64,000 bases of DNA, from positions 248,001-312,000 of the forward strand of contig NZ_JAPWGM010000002.1 in assembly GCF_027213715.1 (NCBI RefSeq), written 5' to 3'. Made by a program: the position numbers and the translations under genes. This DNA comes from Pedobacter punctiformis. GTDB taxonomy: Bacteria; Bacteroidota; Bacteroidia; Sphingobacteriales; Sphingobacteriaceae. The notes under the pieces were generated by a model. The model was not told the origin of the DNA. It worked only from the letters and a program-made list of their open reading frames with translations, and did not search any database. This document shows positions 52,941 through 61,413 of this stretch, in pieces. Positions within the stretch are counted from its first letter, which is position 1. Every line of letters begins with the position of its first letter.

Positions 52941-53441
52941 TTAGTTTTTAGGTTGTACTCTTCCTGATTTTCTATCTTCACCTCTACCGATTAAATAACC
53001 GGTACCTGCACCTACAACGCCACCAATAACAGCACCTCTTCCTTTTTTCTTATCAATTAATGCACCACCTACTGCACCGGCTGCACCACCAATTAAGGTT
53101 CCTTTTGCGGCATCGCTCCAGCCTTTTTTCTTAGCTGTTGGTTGTGTACCACCATAAGAAGAAGAACTACCTCCTGATCCGGAACCTGAATGTGAGCCTG
53201 AAGAAGCTATTGCTGATCTTCTTGCCGCTGCCAATTCAGCTTCTTGTTTTTCTTTAGCGGCCAGTTCTTTTTTAGCAGCTTCTGCTTTATTAAAGCTATC
53301 TAAACGCAAACTATCTTTAACCGCTTTAATGGCTGCTTGCTTTTCAATTTCTTGTTGTTTTACTGCAGCCTCTTCCTTTGCCTTATTATTACATGCAAAC
53401 ATTACAGAACTTAAGGCTAATACGACTAATATCTTTTTCAT
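52941..53441 (-). CDS. Gly-zipper (YMGG-like) lipoprotein
   Basis: 166 residues. A type II signal peptide (MKKILVVLALSSVMFAC, lipid Cys at residue 17) is followed by a charged coiled-coil region (about 20-85, rich in Ala, Lys and Glu), a Ser/Gly-rich linker and a glycine-zipper segment (LIGGAAGAVGGALIDKKKGRGAVIGGVVGAGTG in two halves near 118 and 138). The zipper is like that of outer-membrane Gly-zipper proteins. It ends in a basic tail. Envelope role by type; specific function unknown. A terminator follows. Confidence 0.82.
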   Translation of the reverse strand: MKKILVVLALSSVMFACNNKAKEEAAVKQQEIEKQAAIKAVKDSLRLDSFNKAEAAKKELAAKEKQEAELAAARRSAIASSGSHSGSGSGGSSSSYGGTQPTAKKKGWSDAAKGTLIGGAAGAVGGALIDKKKGRGAVIGGVVGAGTGYLIGRGEDRKSGRVQPKN

Positions 53442-53456
53442 GACTTTAATTTTTTA

Positions 53457-53478
53457 GAAATCAGATCATACTGATTTC
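53457..53478 (-). promoter_or_regulatory. Perfect 8-bp hairpin in the leader of the Gly-zipper lipoprotein gene
   Basis: GAAATCAG (53457-53464) and CTGATTTC (53471-53478) are separated by six bases and end 15 bases before the start codon at 53441. It has no T-run on the minus strand, so it is not a terminator. It may be an operator or an RNA hairpin. Confidence 0.35.
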
Positions 53479-53550
53479 GCTGTTTCATTTAGGGTGTATT
53501 TATTAACAATTAGGTAATAAGAAAAAATGATGCCAAAAAATGAAATTCAG

Positions 53551-54282
53551 CTATTGTTTGAGCAAATCAAGATACCAAAACCCCTGATTTTTAGGAAGAT
53601 CCGAGCTAACAGCAGCGCAATTATTTGCATCTGCTTTGGGTGCAGGTAATGCCTTGTAAATGAGCTCACCTGTAGTAAAACGAATCTTTTTCCTGAAAAT
53701 TGGCCCTTCAAATGCAAAAGTATGAAATTCACCATTTTCACCGCAGGGGTCTATTCCTGTTGGTAAATCTGCTATAAACCTGGTATCGATTACTTTTCCA
53801 CACAGTATTTTAAGCGAATCCCAGCAGCACACAATTATAGTTTTGTATCCGGTATTTATAAATTCCAGGATTAACTGGCTGGTATTTTTATTCCACAAAG
53901 GAAACAAAGCCTTTAACCCTACTTCTCTAAGTTTATTTTCCCTGTAGGCTCTGAGGTCCTTTAAAAAGATATCACCAAAAATAGAATGCGTAATGCCTTC
54001 TGCCTTTAATTTGGATAAATGGCCATGCATGACCCGATCATAGGTTTCCATATCGGGCATTTCGGGTAAACGGATTTGATAAAGAGGAATACCAATACTT
54101 TCGGCTTGCTCAATAAGTAAACATTCCCGGACACCGTGCATAGATACCCGGTTATATTGTTCGGTAACGGTTGTAAGCAGGTATCTGATTTCAATATCAG
54201 GATCTTGTAAAGCATAATGTAAGGCTAATGTGCTGTCTTTACCGCCACTCCAGTTAAAAATACAGATTTTCTTTTCAGCCAT
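53551..54282 (-). CDS. Dph6-like PP-loop ATP pyrophosphatase
   Basis: 243 residues. The PP-loop SGGKDST is at residues 12-18. The rest (ILEFINTGYKTIIVCC, FIADLPTGIDPCGENGEFHTF) is the pattern of the diphthine-ammonia-ligase-like family (COG2102). Bacteria do not make diphthamide, so the true substrate is unknown. The start overlaps the sirtuin gene end by 8 bases. It is the last gene of the minus-strand B12-linked run (BtuF-like - sirtuin - PP-loop enzyme), which hints at a corrinoid or cofactor amidation role. That is inference. Confidence 0.84.
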   Translation of the reverse strand: MAEKKICIFNWSGGKDSTLALHYALQDPDIEIRYLLTTVTEQYNRVSMHGVRECLLIEQAESIGIPLYQIRLPEMPDMETYDRVMHGHLSKLKAEGITHSIFGDIFLKDLRAYRENKLREVGLKALFPLWNKNTSQLILEFINTGYKTIIVCCWDSLKILCGKVIDTRFIADLPTGIDPCGENGEFHTFAFEGPIFRKKIRFTTGELIYKALPAPKADANNCAAVSSDLPKNQGFWYLDLLKQ

Positions 54283-54964
54283 TATTTAGTAATTCTTTAA
54301 CTACAGACATTCCATTTACTGCTGTATGTTCTATTTTAAACACATTTTGATAACGGTTTACTTCAGGAATTCTGGGATCTATAATATATTTTGGGGTTGA
54401 AGGCGGAACAAAATCTATTAATCCTGCCGCCGGATAAACAGCCAAAGAAGTACCAATAAGTATAAAAATATCGGCATTGCTGCAAATTTTTGCCGCAGTT
54501 TCAATCATGGGCACATTTTCTCCAAACCAAACTACATGCGGGCGTAGCTGACTGCCCATCTTACAAAGATCGCCCATTTTCAGTTCCCATCCTTTAATTG
54601 GGTAAGCTAAACTGGCTTTTAAGCTTGATTGTGACTTGGTAATGATGCCGTGTAAATGTGTTATTTTGGTTGAACCTGCCCTTTCGTGTAAATCATCTAT
54701 ATTTTGAGTAATGATTTCAACATCAAAATCTGTTTCCAGCTCGGCAAGTATTTTATGCGCTGCATTGGGTTGGGCAGTCAAAACCTGTTTACGCCTTTCA
54801 TTATAAAATTGCTGTACCAGTTCCGGGTCTTTTTGCCAGGCCTCGGGTGTAGCTACATCGTAAACATTGTAACCTTCCCAAAGTCCATCTGCATCTCTGA
54901 ATGTCTTTAAACCACTTTCGGCACTAATGCCTGCCCCCGTTAATACAACTAATTTTGGTTTCAT
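54275..54964 (-). CDS. Sirtuin-family NAD-dependent protein deacylase (class III type)
   Basis: 229 residues. NAD site GAGISAESG (10-18), QNID (87-90) and catalytic His105 (THLHG). Tyr54 and Arg57 (FYNERR) correspond to the Tyr-X-X-Arg pair that gives CobB and SIRT5 their desuccinylase/demalonylase preference. The four zinc-ligand Cys are missing: the zinc-domain region has only one Cys (DLCKMG). Such metal-poor short sirtuins occur in Bacteroidota. It lies 34 bases after the BtuF-like gene and overlaps the Dph6-like gene by 8 bases. Confidence 0.88.
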   Translation of the reverse strand: MKPKLVVLTGAGISAESGLKTFRDADGLWEGYNVYDVATPEAWQKDPELVQQFYNERRKQVLTAQPNAAHKILAELETDFDVEIITQNIDDLHERAGSTKITHLHGIITKSQSSLKASLAYPIKGWELKMGDLCKMGSQLRPHVVWFGENVPMIETAAKICSNADIFILIGTSLAVYPAAGLIDFVPPSTPKYIIDPRIPEVNRYQNVFKIEHTAVNGMSVVKELLNNG

Positions 54965-54998
54965 TAATTTAAGTATTTCATGCCTGCATATTCCAGCA

Positions 54999-55937
54999 TT
55001 ATGAATGCTGTAATTGGTTAATGGAGTTAAAATTTATAAATTTTGCGGCAATTTGTTCATCTGCCTTAAATATTTCGGGATGAAACATACAGGCAAGTGC
55101 TTCAATGCCTTCCACCAATGTTCCGGCACTCGGTTGGGTAAACATATCGAAATCGGCAATATAAACCTGATTGCTTTTTACGGCTGCCAGCTCTTTCCAA
55201 CCTACTTTTGAAGTAAGCAAAGTCATTTCTTCAGCACTTCGTTTTACATCAAAACCACATGGTGCAATAACTAAAACCTCGGGATTGTACTTTACAATTT
55301 TATCCCATGGAGTAACAATAGAATCGCCTGCCGGATTAGAAAGCATATCTACCCCTCCTGCAGCGGCAATTTGAAATGGAATCCAGTGGCCACAATTGTA
55401 AACCGGCTCTATCCATTCCATTAACATCACTCTTTTTAAAGGTGCTCTGTGTTGTCTTAACCGATCCAAAATATCATCAACTTTATATTGAAGTCCGGCT
55501 AAATAACGCAAAGCCACCTCTTCCTTGCCCATCGCTTTTGCAATCGTTATTGCACAATTAAATACATCCTGAAGATTATTTGGTGATAATGGAACCAATA
55601 TAGGTGGTTTGCTTAATTTAGAAACCGCAGTTTCAGTACAAATGGTATCAATATTACAGACCTCACAAATATCCTGTGTAAACACAATATCAGGCAAAAT
55701 GCTTTCCAGTAATTCCTGATCTACCCAATATAAACTTTTGCCCTGGGCCTTTGATGCAGAAAAAATCCGGTCGATTTCTATACTCGAATAATTTTTGCCT
55801 TCCAGAATACAACGTACAATTTTGGGCTGATTTGCGGCTTCCTTCGGACATTCGAAAGTTACGCCATACAAATACTCTTGTAAGCCCATATCGTAAATCA
55901 TTTTGGTAGCAGCAGGAAGAAAGGAAACTATTTTCAT
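54999..55937 (-). CDS. BtuF-like cobalamin-binding protein without signal peptide
   Basis: 312 residues. The start IVSFLPAATKMIYDMGL and the C-terminal halves joined by a long helix are typical of the class III substrate-binding family of BtuF. The N-terminus is short and not a secretion signal, so the protein as read is cytoplasmic. It contains a Cys-rich stretch (CEVCNIDTIC near residue 90). Association with B12 follows from its family and from the riboswitch-controlled genes upstream, although a terminator lies between. No BtuC or BtuD gene is in the window. Confidence 0.78.
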   Translation of the reverse strand: MKIVSFLPAATKMIYDMGLQEYLYGVTFECPKEAANQPKIVRCILEGKNYSSIEIDRIFSASKAQGKSLYWVDQELLESILPDIVFTQDICEVCNIDTICTETAVSKLSKPPILVPLSPNNLQDVFNCAITIAKAMGKEEVALRYLAGLQYKVDDILDRLRQHRAPLKRVMLMEWIEPVYNCGHWIPFQIAAAGGVDMLSNPAGDSIVTPWDKIVKYNPEVLVIAPCGFDVKRSAEEMTLLTSKVGWKELAAVKSNQVYIADFDMFTQPSAGTLVEGIEALACMFHPEIFKADEQIAAKFINFNSINQLQHS

Positions 55938-55980
55938 TTTTTATAAGGATTGCAAAACGATTTTTTAGAATTTAAAGATA

Positions 55981-56016
55981 AAAAAAATCCCCTTTTGCAC
56001 TTAACAAAAGGGGATT
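55981..56016 (-). terminator. Terminator between the BtuB-DUF6580 pair and the BtuF-like gene
   Basis: AATCCCCTTTTG (55986-55997) pairs perfectly with CAAAAGGGGATT (56005-56016). On the minus strand it ends in a run of seven T, 18 bases after the DUF6580 stop codon. It should stop most transcription coming from the cobalamin riboswitch. Confidence 0.85.
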
Positions 56017-56034
56017 AAAATAAAGTATGTAAGC

Positions 56035-56622
56035 TTAAACAGCTTGTTTCTGTAATTTAAGAACAGGATATTTCGCCTTTAATATTTCAAAAGCACCAAA
56101 TAAAATCGCTCCGTAAATTAATGTACCTTCTAAAAATCTAACCTCGAAAGGAATTGCTTTTACTAAACATTGCCAAAAACCGGCTAAATCTTGTGTAAAT
56201 AATGGATTGCGATACCATGAACCAATATCACTTACAATCCAATGGATTAAAACGACTACAAGCGTTGATGCCAGTAAATTTGCAATATTTACTTTCTTTA
56301 AAAGTAATCTTCCGGCTAAAACCATTAAGGCAATTGCTAAATATGTCCAGCTTTCCTGAACCAGTAATAAATCAGCATATTTTCTGTAAATGGTGGTATA
56401 AAGCACAAAATCACTTAAAAACAAACTTAAAAGTGGAAATGCATAAGCTTTAAGGTTATCCTTAAAATAAGCGCCACCAAAAAGTGCTACTGCTCCAATT
56501 GAAGAGAAGTTTGCAAACTGAAGTTCGTCACTGTTAAAAGTAACCAATAAACGGAATGCCGTAACTATCAATATAATTAATAATAGTATTGTAGTACGCG
56601 GATTAAATTTCAGATTAGACAT
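56035..56622 (-). CDS. DUF6580 six-helix membrane protein, B12-riboswitch operon
   Basis: 195 residues with six predicted membrane helices (about 9-28, 39-53, 57-78, 91-108, 113-133 and 163-182). The segment NFSSIGAVALFGGAYFKDN fits the DUF6580 family of unknown function. Size and helix number are those of an ECF-transporter S component, but no ECF motif is proven. It is 35 bases downstream of the BtuB-like receptor gene and before a terminator, so it belongs to the riboswitch-controlled transcript. An inner-membrane corrinoid-uptake role is inferred from position. Confidence 0.78.
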   Translation of the reverse strand: MSNLKFNPRTTILLLIILIVTAFRLLVTFNSDELQFANFSSIGAVALFGGAYFKDNLKAYAFPLLSLFLSDFVLYTTIYRKYADLLLVQESWTYLAIALMVLAGRLLLKKVNIANLLASTLVVVLIHWIVSDIGSWYRNPLFTQDLAGFWQCLVKAIPFEVRFLEGTLIYGAILFGAFEILKAKYPVLKLQKQAV

Positions 56623-56657
56623 TGTTGTATTTAATTGTTAATACAAAGTTAATGTTT

Positions 56658-58520
56658 CTAATGGATATTAAAACTAACACCTGCATTAAAATTGAAACCC
56701 GGGCTGTTGTAACCCAAAATTTCATTGTATTTTTCATTCAGAATGTTTTTAGCATCAAAAAATATTTTAACCCGTTTTTTAGCTAAAGCATATTCTGCAT
56801 AGGCATTAAGCAGTTTATAGGCCGCTAAATCAACTACTTTATAAGCGGTGAAATCGCCATCGGTACGTTTTCCAAAATAACGGAAATTGGTACTTACAAA
56901 TAGATTGCTTGTTGCCTGTACGCCTGCATTAAGACCAAAAGTGTGTTTAGGCCTGCGGAATAAATAATCTGCTACGGCATTGTCTACAAAGTTAAATTCA
57001 TTTCCTTCTACATAAGCGTAGTAACCATTAAAACTAAAAATACCCAGTTTAACAGCTGGTTCAACTTCAAAACCTTTAGTTTTTTGACTAACCTGATTCA
57101 CATATCCTGCCGGGAAAGCATAAATAATCGCATCTTTTAAATCACGTTTGAAACCAGCTACCCTTAATGTAAATTTTTCATCTGCAAAATTGAAGTTTAA
57201 ACCTGCTTCGTAGTTTTGAGATTTCTCTGGTTTTAAGCCCAGATTTGCACCAAACTGTCCAAATAACATATTTAACGTAGGAATTTTGAAAGCTGTAGAA
57301 ACTGTTCCGAATAGTTTTATTTCTTTAATAATGTTAATACCAGGCGTTATGGCATAAGTATAGTTTTCTCCATATTGATCGTGTTTGTTGTAACGGCCGC
57401 CTACTTCTAAATTAAACACACTTAAATCATGTAAAAACAATGAACCGTAAGCTGCAAAAATGTTGGTTTCAGGTTTGTTTCCTGCAGATGATAGTTTCAT
57501 CGATCTGTTGTCAACACCCAATAACAAATCTAATTTGCTGCCTAATTTTTGATTATAAAATAAATCAATTAAATGAACCTGACCTTGTGTAAAACTTGGA
57601 TAAGTGCTGTGCGCATCGTTAGAACTGCTCTCGTAACTGTAGTTTAAGGTAACTTTCCCGGTGTTAAATTCGTATTTAGCATTTGTACCTGCTGCAACAT
57701 TTTTTAAAATTGAATAATTTGGTGCATCAGTAAACGGACCTCCGTCAAATTTATAATTTCCATAAAAATACCTTACAAAAGGATTTACAGAGAAATGTTT
57801 ATCCAGCTTTATTCCAAGATTAGCATTTACTCCGTCTGTTTTAAAGCCGTCTTTATCAAATACAGCAGTGTTTCCTACGGGGTTAGCTGCTTCAGAAATA
57901 CCATCTGTTTTGTTGTGTGTGTAGTTAATGTTATAAGAAAAACCTTCAACGTTACCATTTAAACCTATGGTTCCTTTGTAGGTTTCATAACTGCCTGCAC
58001 TGGCCACCCCGTAAATGGTGTTTCCTTTTGGTCCGCCTTTTTTAGTAATGATGTTAATTACACCACCAACAGCATCAGAACCGTAAATAGTAGACTGACC
58101 GCCTCTTAAAATTTCAATATGATCGATCTGATCAATGGAGAATAATCGTAAATCAAAAGCACCACCATTTCCCGAAGGATCGTTTTGTACAATACCATCA
58201 ATTAAAACGACAGCGTATGCACTTCCTGCACCTCTGAAAAACACACTTTTGTCTTTGCCCGCATTACTGTAAGCACCACCAACAATAATCCCAGCCTGCT
58301 CGCTAATTAGATCAGGTAATGATTTACCATTACTTCTTTCTAAAGTTTCTTTACTGATAATGGTAACTACTTTACCGGTTTGCGATTGCTTCTGATCATT
58401 TTTGGTTGCAGAAATAACTACATCCTTCAGTCTTAAACTGTCTTGTGCATTAGCCAGCTGGCTAACTGTTAATTGAGCAAACCCCAGGCCTGCCGCAATT
58501 AAAATACTTTTTTTGTTCAT
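56658..58520 (-). CDS. btuB: TonB-dependent cobalamin receptor, BtuB-like
   Basis: 620 residues from the ATG at 58520; an upstream in-frame start nine codons earlier lacks support because the signal peptide begins here (MNKKSILIAAGLGFAQLTVS). A TonB-box-like DVVISATK opens the mature part. The plug domain is visible (VFFRGAGSAYAVVLIDGI, IEILRGGQSTIYGSDAVGGVINI) and is followed by a 22-strand-type barrel that ends in an aromatic-terminated strand (NFNAGVSFNIH). It is BtuB rather than a siderophore receptor because a cobalamin riboswitch precedes it. It imports B12 across the outer membrane. Confidence 0.9.
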   Translation of the reverse strand: MNKKSILIAAGLGFAQLTVSQLANAQDSLRLKDVVISATKNDQKQSQTGKVVTIISKETLERSNGKSLPDLISEQAGIIVGGAYSNAGKDKSVFFRGAGSAYAVVLIDGIVQNDPSGNGGAFDLRLFSIDQIDHIEILRGGQSTIYGSDAVGGVINIITKKGGPKGNTIYGVASAGSYETYKGTIGLNGNVEGFSYNINYTHNKTDGISEAANPVGNTAVFDKDGFKTDGVNANLGIKLDKHFSVNPFVRYFYGNYKFDGGPFTDAPNYSILKNVAAGTNAKYEFNTGKVTLNYSYESSSNDAHSTYPSFTQGQVHLIDLFYNQKLGSKLDLLLGVDNRSMKLSSAGNKPETNIFAAYGSLFLHDLSVFNLEVGGRYNKHDQYGENYTYAITPGINIIKEIKLFGTVSTAFKIPTLNMLFGQFGANLGLKPEKSQNYEAGLNFNFADEKFTLRVAGFKRDLKDAIIYAFPAGYVNQVSQKTKGFEVEPAVKLGIFSFNGYYAYVEGNEFNFVDNAVADYLFRRPKHTFGLNAGVQATSNLFVSTNFRYFGKRTDGDFTAYKVVDLAAYKLLNAYAEYALAKKRVKIFFDAKNILNEKYNEILGYNSPGFNFNAGVSFNIH

Positions 58521-58629
58521 TTGATTGTGAGTTTTGCCCACAGCCAACAGATTAGAAAAGGATATGAAAATACGAAAACGTTAGTACTTCATTCCTAGCT
58601 TCAATCCCCGAAAGCTATGAAAATAAACG

Positions 58630-58800
58630 CAATGGCAGGTCTTCTGACTTACTCCGGATTTTTTCGGCCTTCCCGTTTATTGAAACAGTGGCATTTGGAA
58701 TGAAAAAATCCTTACAGAGCTTACAGCTGCGGGACAGTTACAGATTTACACTGTATTCCCTTTTAATTCCGGGTGTAACGCCGGAAACCAAAAGCGATGC
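58630..58800 (-). promoter_or_regulatory. Cobalamin riboswitch upstream of btuB
   Basis: Read on the minus strand, the segment shows the core of the B12 riboswitch: GGTTTCCGGCG and TTACACCCGG at the start, AAAAGGGAATACAGTGTAAA, then AACTGTCCCGCAGCTGTAA (58738-58720), which is the most conserved part, and a closing GAAGACCTGCCA end near 58632. The btuB ATG is about 110 bases downstream. Binding of cobalamin should lower expression of the receptor and DUF6580 genes. Boundaries are approximate. Confidence 0.93.
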
Positions 58801-58807
58801 AAAGGTA
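58800..58807 (-). promoter_or_regulatory. -7 promoter box of the riboswitch-btuB transcript
   Basis: On the minus strand it reads TACCTTTG, an exact TAnnTTTG match, with a TTTT about 20 bases upstream as a weak -33 box. The predicted start of transcription falls just before the riboswitch, as expected. Confidence 0.6.
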
Positions 58808-58891
58808 GATAAATAAAGCATAATGTAAAATGGAAGATGAAAAAGTGATTTTAGACAACAAAAGATTAACTTTAAAAATCAAACCTAAATT

Positions 58892-60139
58892 ATGAGATCT
58901 ATACTATTTTCCTGGTTATGCTTATTTAGTTTATCAGCAATGGCACAAAAAACGGATACTGTTTTTCTTCAGAAACTTATGGAATCAAAACCCGAATGGT
59001 TTGGAAATATTCTGAACAAAGCAGATAAAAATCAGGTACAAATTTTATACACACAGGTTAACCGTGATGCCGGGAATAAACCTCGTTTTAAAACTTTTAG
59101 TTATAATTTAAACCCACATCATTATTTCTATCCGGCAAGTACCGTAAAACTGGCGGCTGTAATTTTTGCACTGGAAAAGGTAAACCGTTTAAAAAGTACC
59201 GGGCTTGATGCTCAAAGCACCATGATTACCGATAGTGCTTATGCCGGGCAAACCAAAGTTTTGAAAGATGAAACTGCAGAAAATGCCTTACCCTCCATTG
59301 AACATTATATTAAAAAGATTCTATTAACGAGTGACAATGATGCTTTTAACCGCTTATTTGAGTTTATTGGCCGGGCAGAAATTAATCAGAAACTTAAAAA
59401 GAATGGATTAAACAACAGCAGAATCTTAAATCGTTTAGCCATTGGCGATTCAGGGGAACCTGCAAAACATACCAACCCCATCAGATTCTATAATGGAGAT
59501 CAGTTGGTTTATAGCCAGCCTGCGCAATATGATCCAAAAGAATATGAACTTAATTTAACCAATACTTCAATGGGAAAAGGTTATCTGGACAGTGCCGATA
59601 AACTGGTTAATAAACCTTTTACTTTGATTAATAAAAATGCTTTTCCGGTTAATGATCAGCAGAAACTGATGCAAAAGTTAATCTTCCCGGAAGCTTTCCC
59701 TAAAAATGAACGGTATAATTTAACTCCGCAGGATTATAAGTTAATTTATACCTATATGAGTAAATACCCTACTGAAAGTAATTACCCGAAATACGATCCA
59801 AAGGAGTTTTGGGCAACCTATGCTAAAATGCTTTATTACGGACGGGAAAAAGATGCAATGCCAGATCCCAACATCAGAATTTTTAATAAGTATGGGGATA
59901 GTTATGGCTTTATTATTGACAATTCTTATTTCGTAGATTTTAAGAATGAAATTGAATACTTTTTAACAGCAGTTGTTCAGAGTAATGAAGATGGTATTTA
60001 CAACGATAATAAATATGAGTACGAAACAGTTTGTTATCCTTTTATGAAAAATCTGGGACAAGCTATTTACGAATACGAAAAGAACCGGTCAAAGAAAATC
60101 AAACCGGATTTGACTAAGTTTAAAATGAACTACAAATAA
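58892..60139 (+). CDS. Class A beta-lactamase-fold serine hydrolase
   Basis: 415 residues. Signal peptide MRSILFSWLCLFSLSAMAQ. The active-site SxxK is Ser83-Thr-Val-Lys86 (YPASTVKLAAV), and SDN is at 147-149 (TSDNDAFN). The KTG box is not canonical; a KYGDSYG segment near residue 328 may replace it. It is longer than true class A beta-lactamases (about 290 residues), so a peptidase or esterase function is more likely than antibiotic breakdown. Periplasmic. It is divergent from the B12 riboswitch. Confidence 0.8.
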   Translation: MRSILFSWLCLFSLSAMAQKTDTVFLQKLMESKPEWFGNILNKADKNQVQILYTQVNRDAGNKPRFKTFSYNLNPHHYFYPASTVKLAAVIFALEKVNRLKSTGLDAQSTMITDSAYAGQTKVLKDETAENALPSIEHYIKKILLTSDNDAFNRLFEFIGRAEINQKLKKNGLNNSRILNRLAIGDSGEPAKHTNPIRFYNGDQLVYSQPAQYDPKEYELNLTNTSMGKGYLDSADKLVNKPFTLINKNAFPVNDQQKLMQKLIFPEAFPKNERYNLTPQDYKLIYTYMSKYPTESNYPKYDPKEFWATYAKMLYYGREKDAMPDPNIRIFNKYGDSYGFIIDNSYFVDFKNEIEYFLTAVVQSNEDGIYNDNKYEYETVCYPFMKNLGQAIYEYEKNRSKKIKPDLTKFKMNYK

Positions 60140-60181
60140 GGGCCGTTCAGAAATTAATCTATAATTATTACGAAACTTACT

Positions 60182-61369
60182 TTAATGATTAATACCTAAA
60201 ATTGTTTTTGCTAAATCTATCGTTGATGGATTTCCGGTATGTTTACCATCTTCATCTGATAATTTAACCACTTCAATCCATTCATTATCTTTAGGGAGTG
60301 CCTGCGTCATTTTAATTACAATATTCATCGGTTCAACGCCTGCATCATTAGTTAAATTGGTACCTATTCCGAATGACATCCCTATTTTTCCTTTGCAATA
60401 ATTTACAATATTTTCGACTTTATTGTAGTTAAGGGCATCAGAAAAGATAATGGTTTTACTCAGCGGGTCAATGCCCATGCTTTTGTAATGATCGATAACT
60501 TGATCTGCAAAAACTAAAGGATCTCCGCTATCGTGCCTCACCCCATCAAATAGTTTAGAAAACATTTTATCAAATTGCCTGAAAAATACATTTGTAGTAT
60601 AGGTATCAGAAAGAGCAATGCCTAAATCTCCGCGATAAACTTCTACCCAATGCTGGAGTCCGGTAGCATTGGCCATTTTAAATCCATAACGTGCGGCATG
60701 AAACATAAACCACTCGTGCGCATGTGTACCTATGGGTTTGGTTTTGTGCAACATGGCCAAATGCACATTACTACTGCCAATAAATGACCCTTGCCCAAAT
60801 TTCATTAAAGATTCCATAACCAGGCGGTGCACCTCGTAAGAATATCTTCTGCGGGTTCCAAATTCGGCCACCGTAACTCCCAGTTTGCGATAATTCTCTA
60901 TTTTATCACGGGTTTTCTCTATAATTTCCTCATCACTAATCCGGTTCAGTCCTTTTAAAACATAATATAATTCACTGATTAACGACATTAGTGGAACTTC
61001 CCATAAAATGGTTCTGTACCAAAGGCCTTCCACCCGAACTTCAATCTGATCACCACTTTGGGTAATGGATACTTCTTCGGGATTGTAAGCGTAACCTTCT
61101 AAAAAATCCAGATAAACAGGATCAAGATATGGACAGGTAACCTGCAAAAATTTCTTCTCAGCTTTAGTGAGTTTCAGCTGGGCCATTTTATCAACTGCAA
61201 TGCGTAAAGCCTGATCGAAACCTTCGGGAAAAGAGTGGTTACCCCTATTGATAAATTTATACCGTGCCCGGGCCCATGGAAACAACCGAACCACGCCCTG
61301 TTGCATGGTAAACTTATAAAAATCATTGTCCAGTATCGAAATAAGCGAAGTTTCGGCTCTTAATGTCAT
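60182..61369 (-). CDS. pncB: Nicotinate phosphoribosyltransferase
   Basis: 395 residues. The start LISILDNDFYKFTMQQGVV and FINRGNHSFPEGF, the FGTRRRYSYEVHRLVMESL block, the phosphorylated-His region GTHAHEWFMFHAARYGF and HDSGDPLVFADQVIDHYK are those of bacterial PncB. It turns nicotinate and PRPP into nicotinate mononucleotide for NAD salvage. It lies 44 bases after the PPK2 gene on the same strand. Confidence 0.95.
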   Translation of the reverse strand: MTLRAETSLISILDNDFYKFTMQQGVVRLFPWARARYKFINRGNHSFPEGFDQALRIAVDKMAQLKLTKAEKKFLQVTCPYLDPVYLDFLEGYAYNPEEVSITQSGDQIEVRVEGLWYRTILWEVPLMSLISELYYVLKGLNRISDEEIIEKTRDKIENYRKLGVTVAEFGTRRRYSYEVHRLVMESLMKFGQGSFIGSSNVHLAMLHKTKPIGTHAHEWFMFHAARYGFKMANATGLQHWVEVYRGDLGIALSDTYTTNVFFRQFDKMFSKLFDGVRHDSGDPLVFADQVIDHYKSMGIDPLSKTIIFSDALNYNKVENIVNYCKGKIGMSFGIGTNLTNDAGVEPMNIVIKMTQALPKDNEWIEVVKLSDEDGKHTGNPSTIDLAKTILGINH

Positions 61370-61413
61370 TCGTAATGTGTTTTGTCTGTCAAAGATTAAA
61401 TAGCTTCCGCAGA

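Noticed and set aside
58892-60139. Acquired beta-lactamase resistance gene
   Set aside because: It has the SxxK and SDN motifs but is over 100 residues longer than class A enzymes, has no canonical KTG box and sits in ordinary chromosome with no mobile element.
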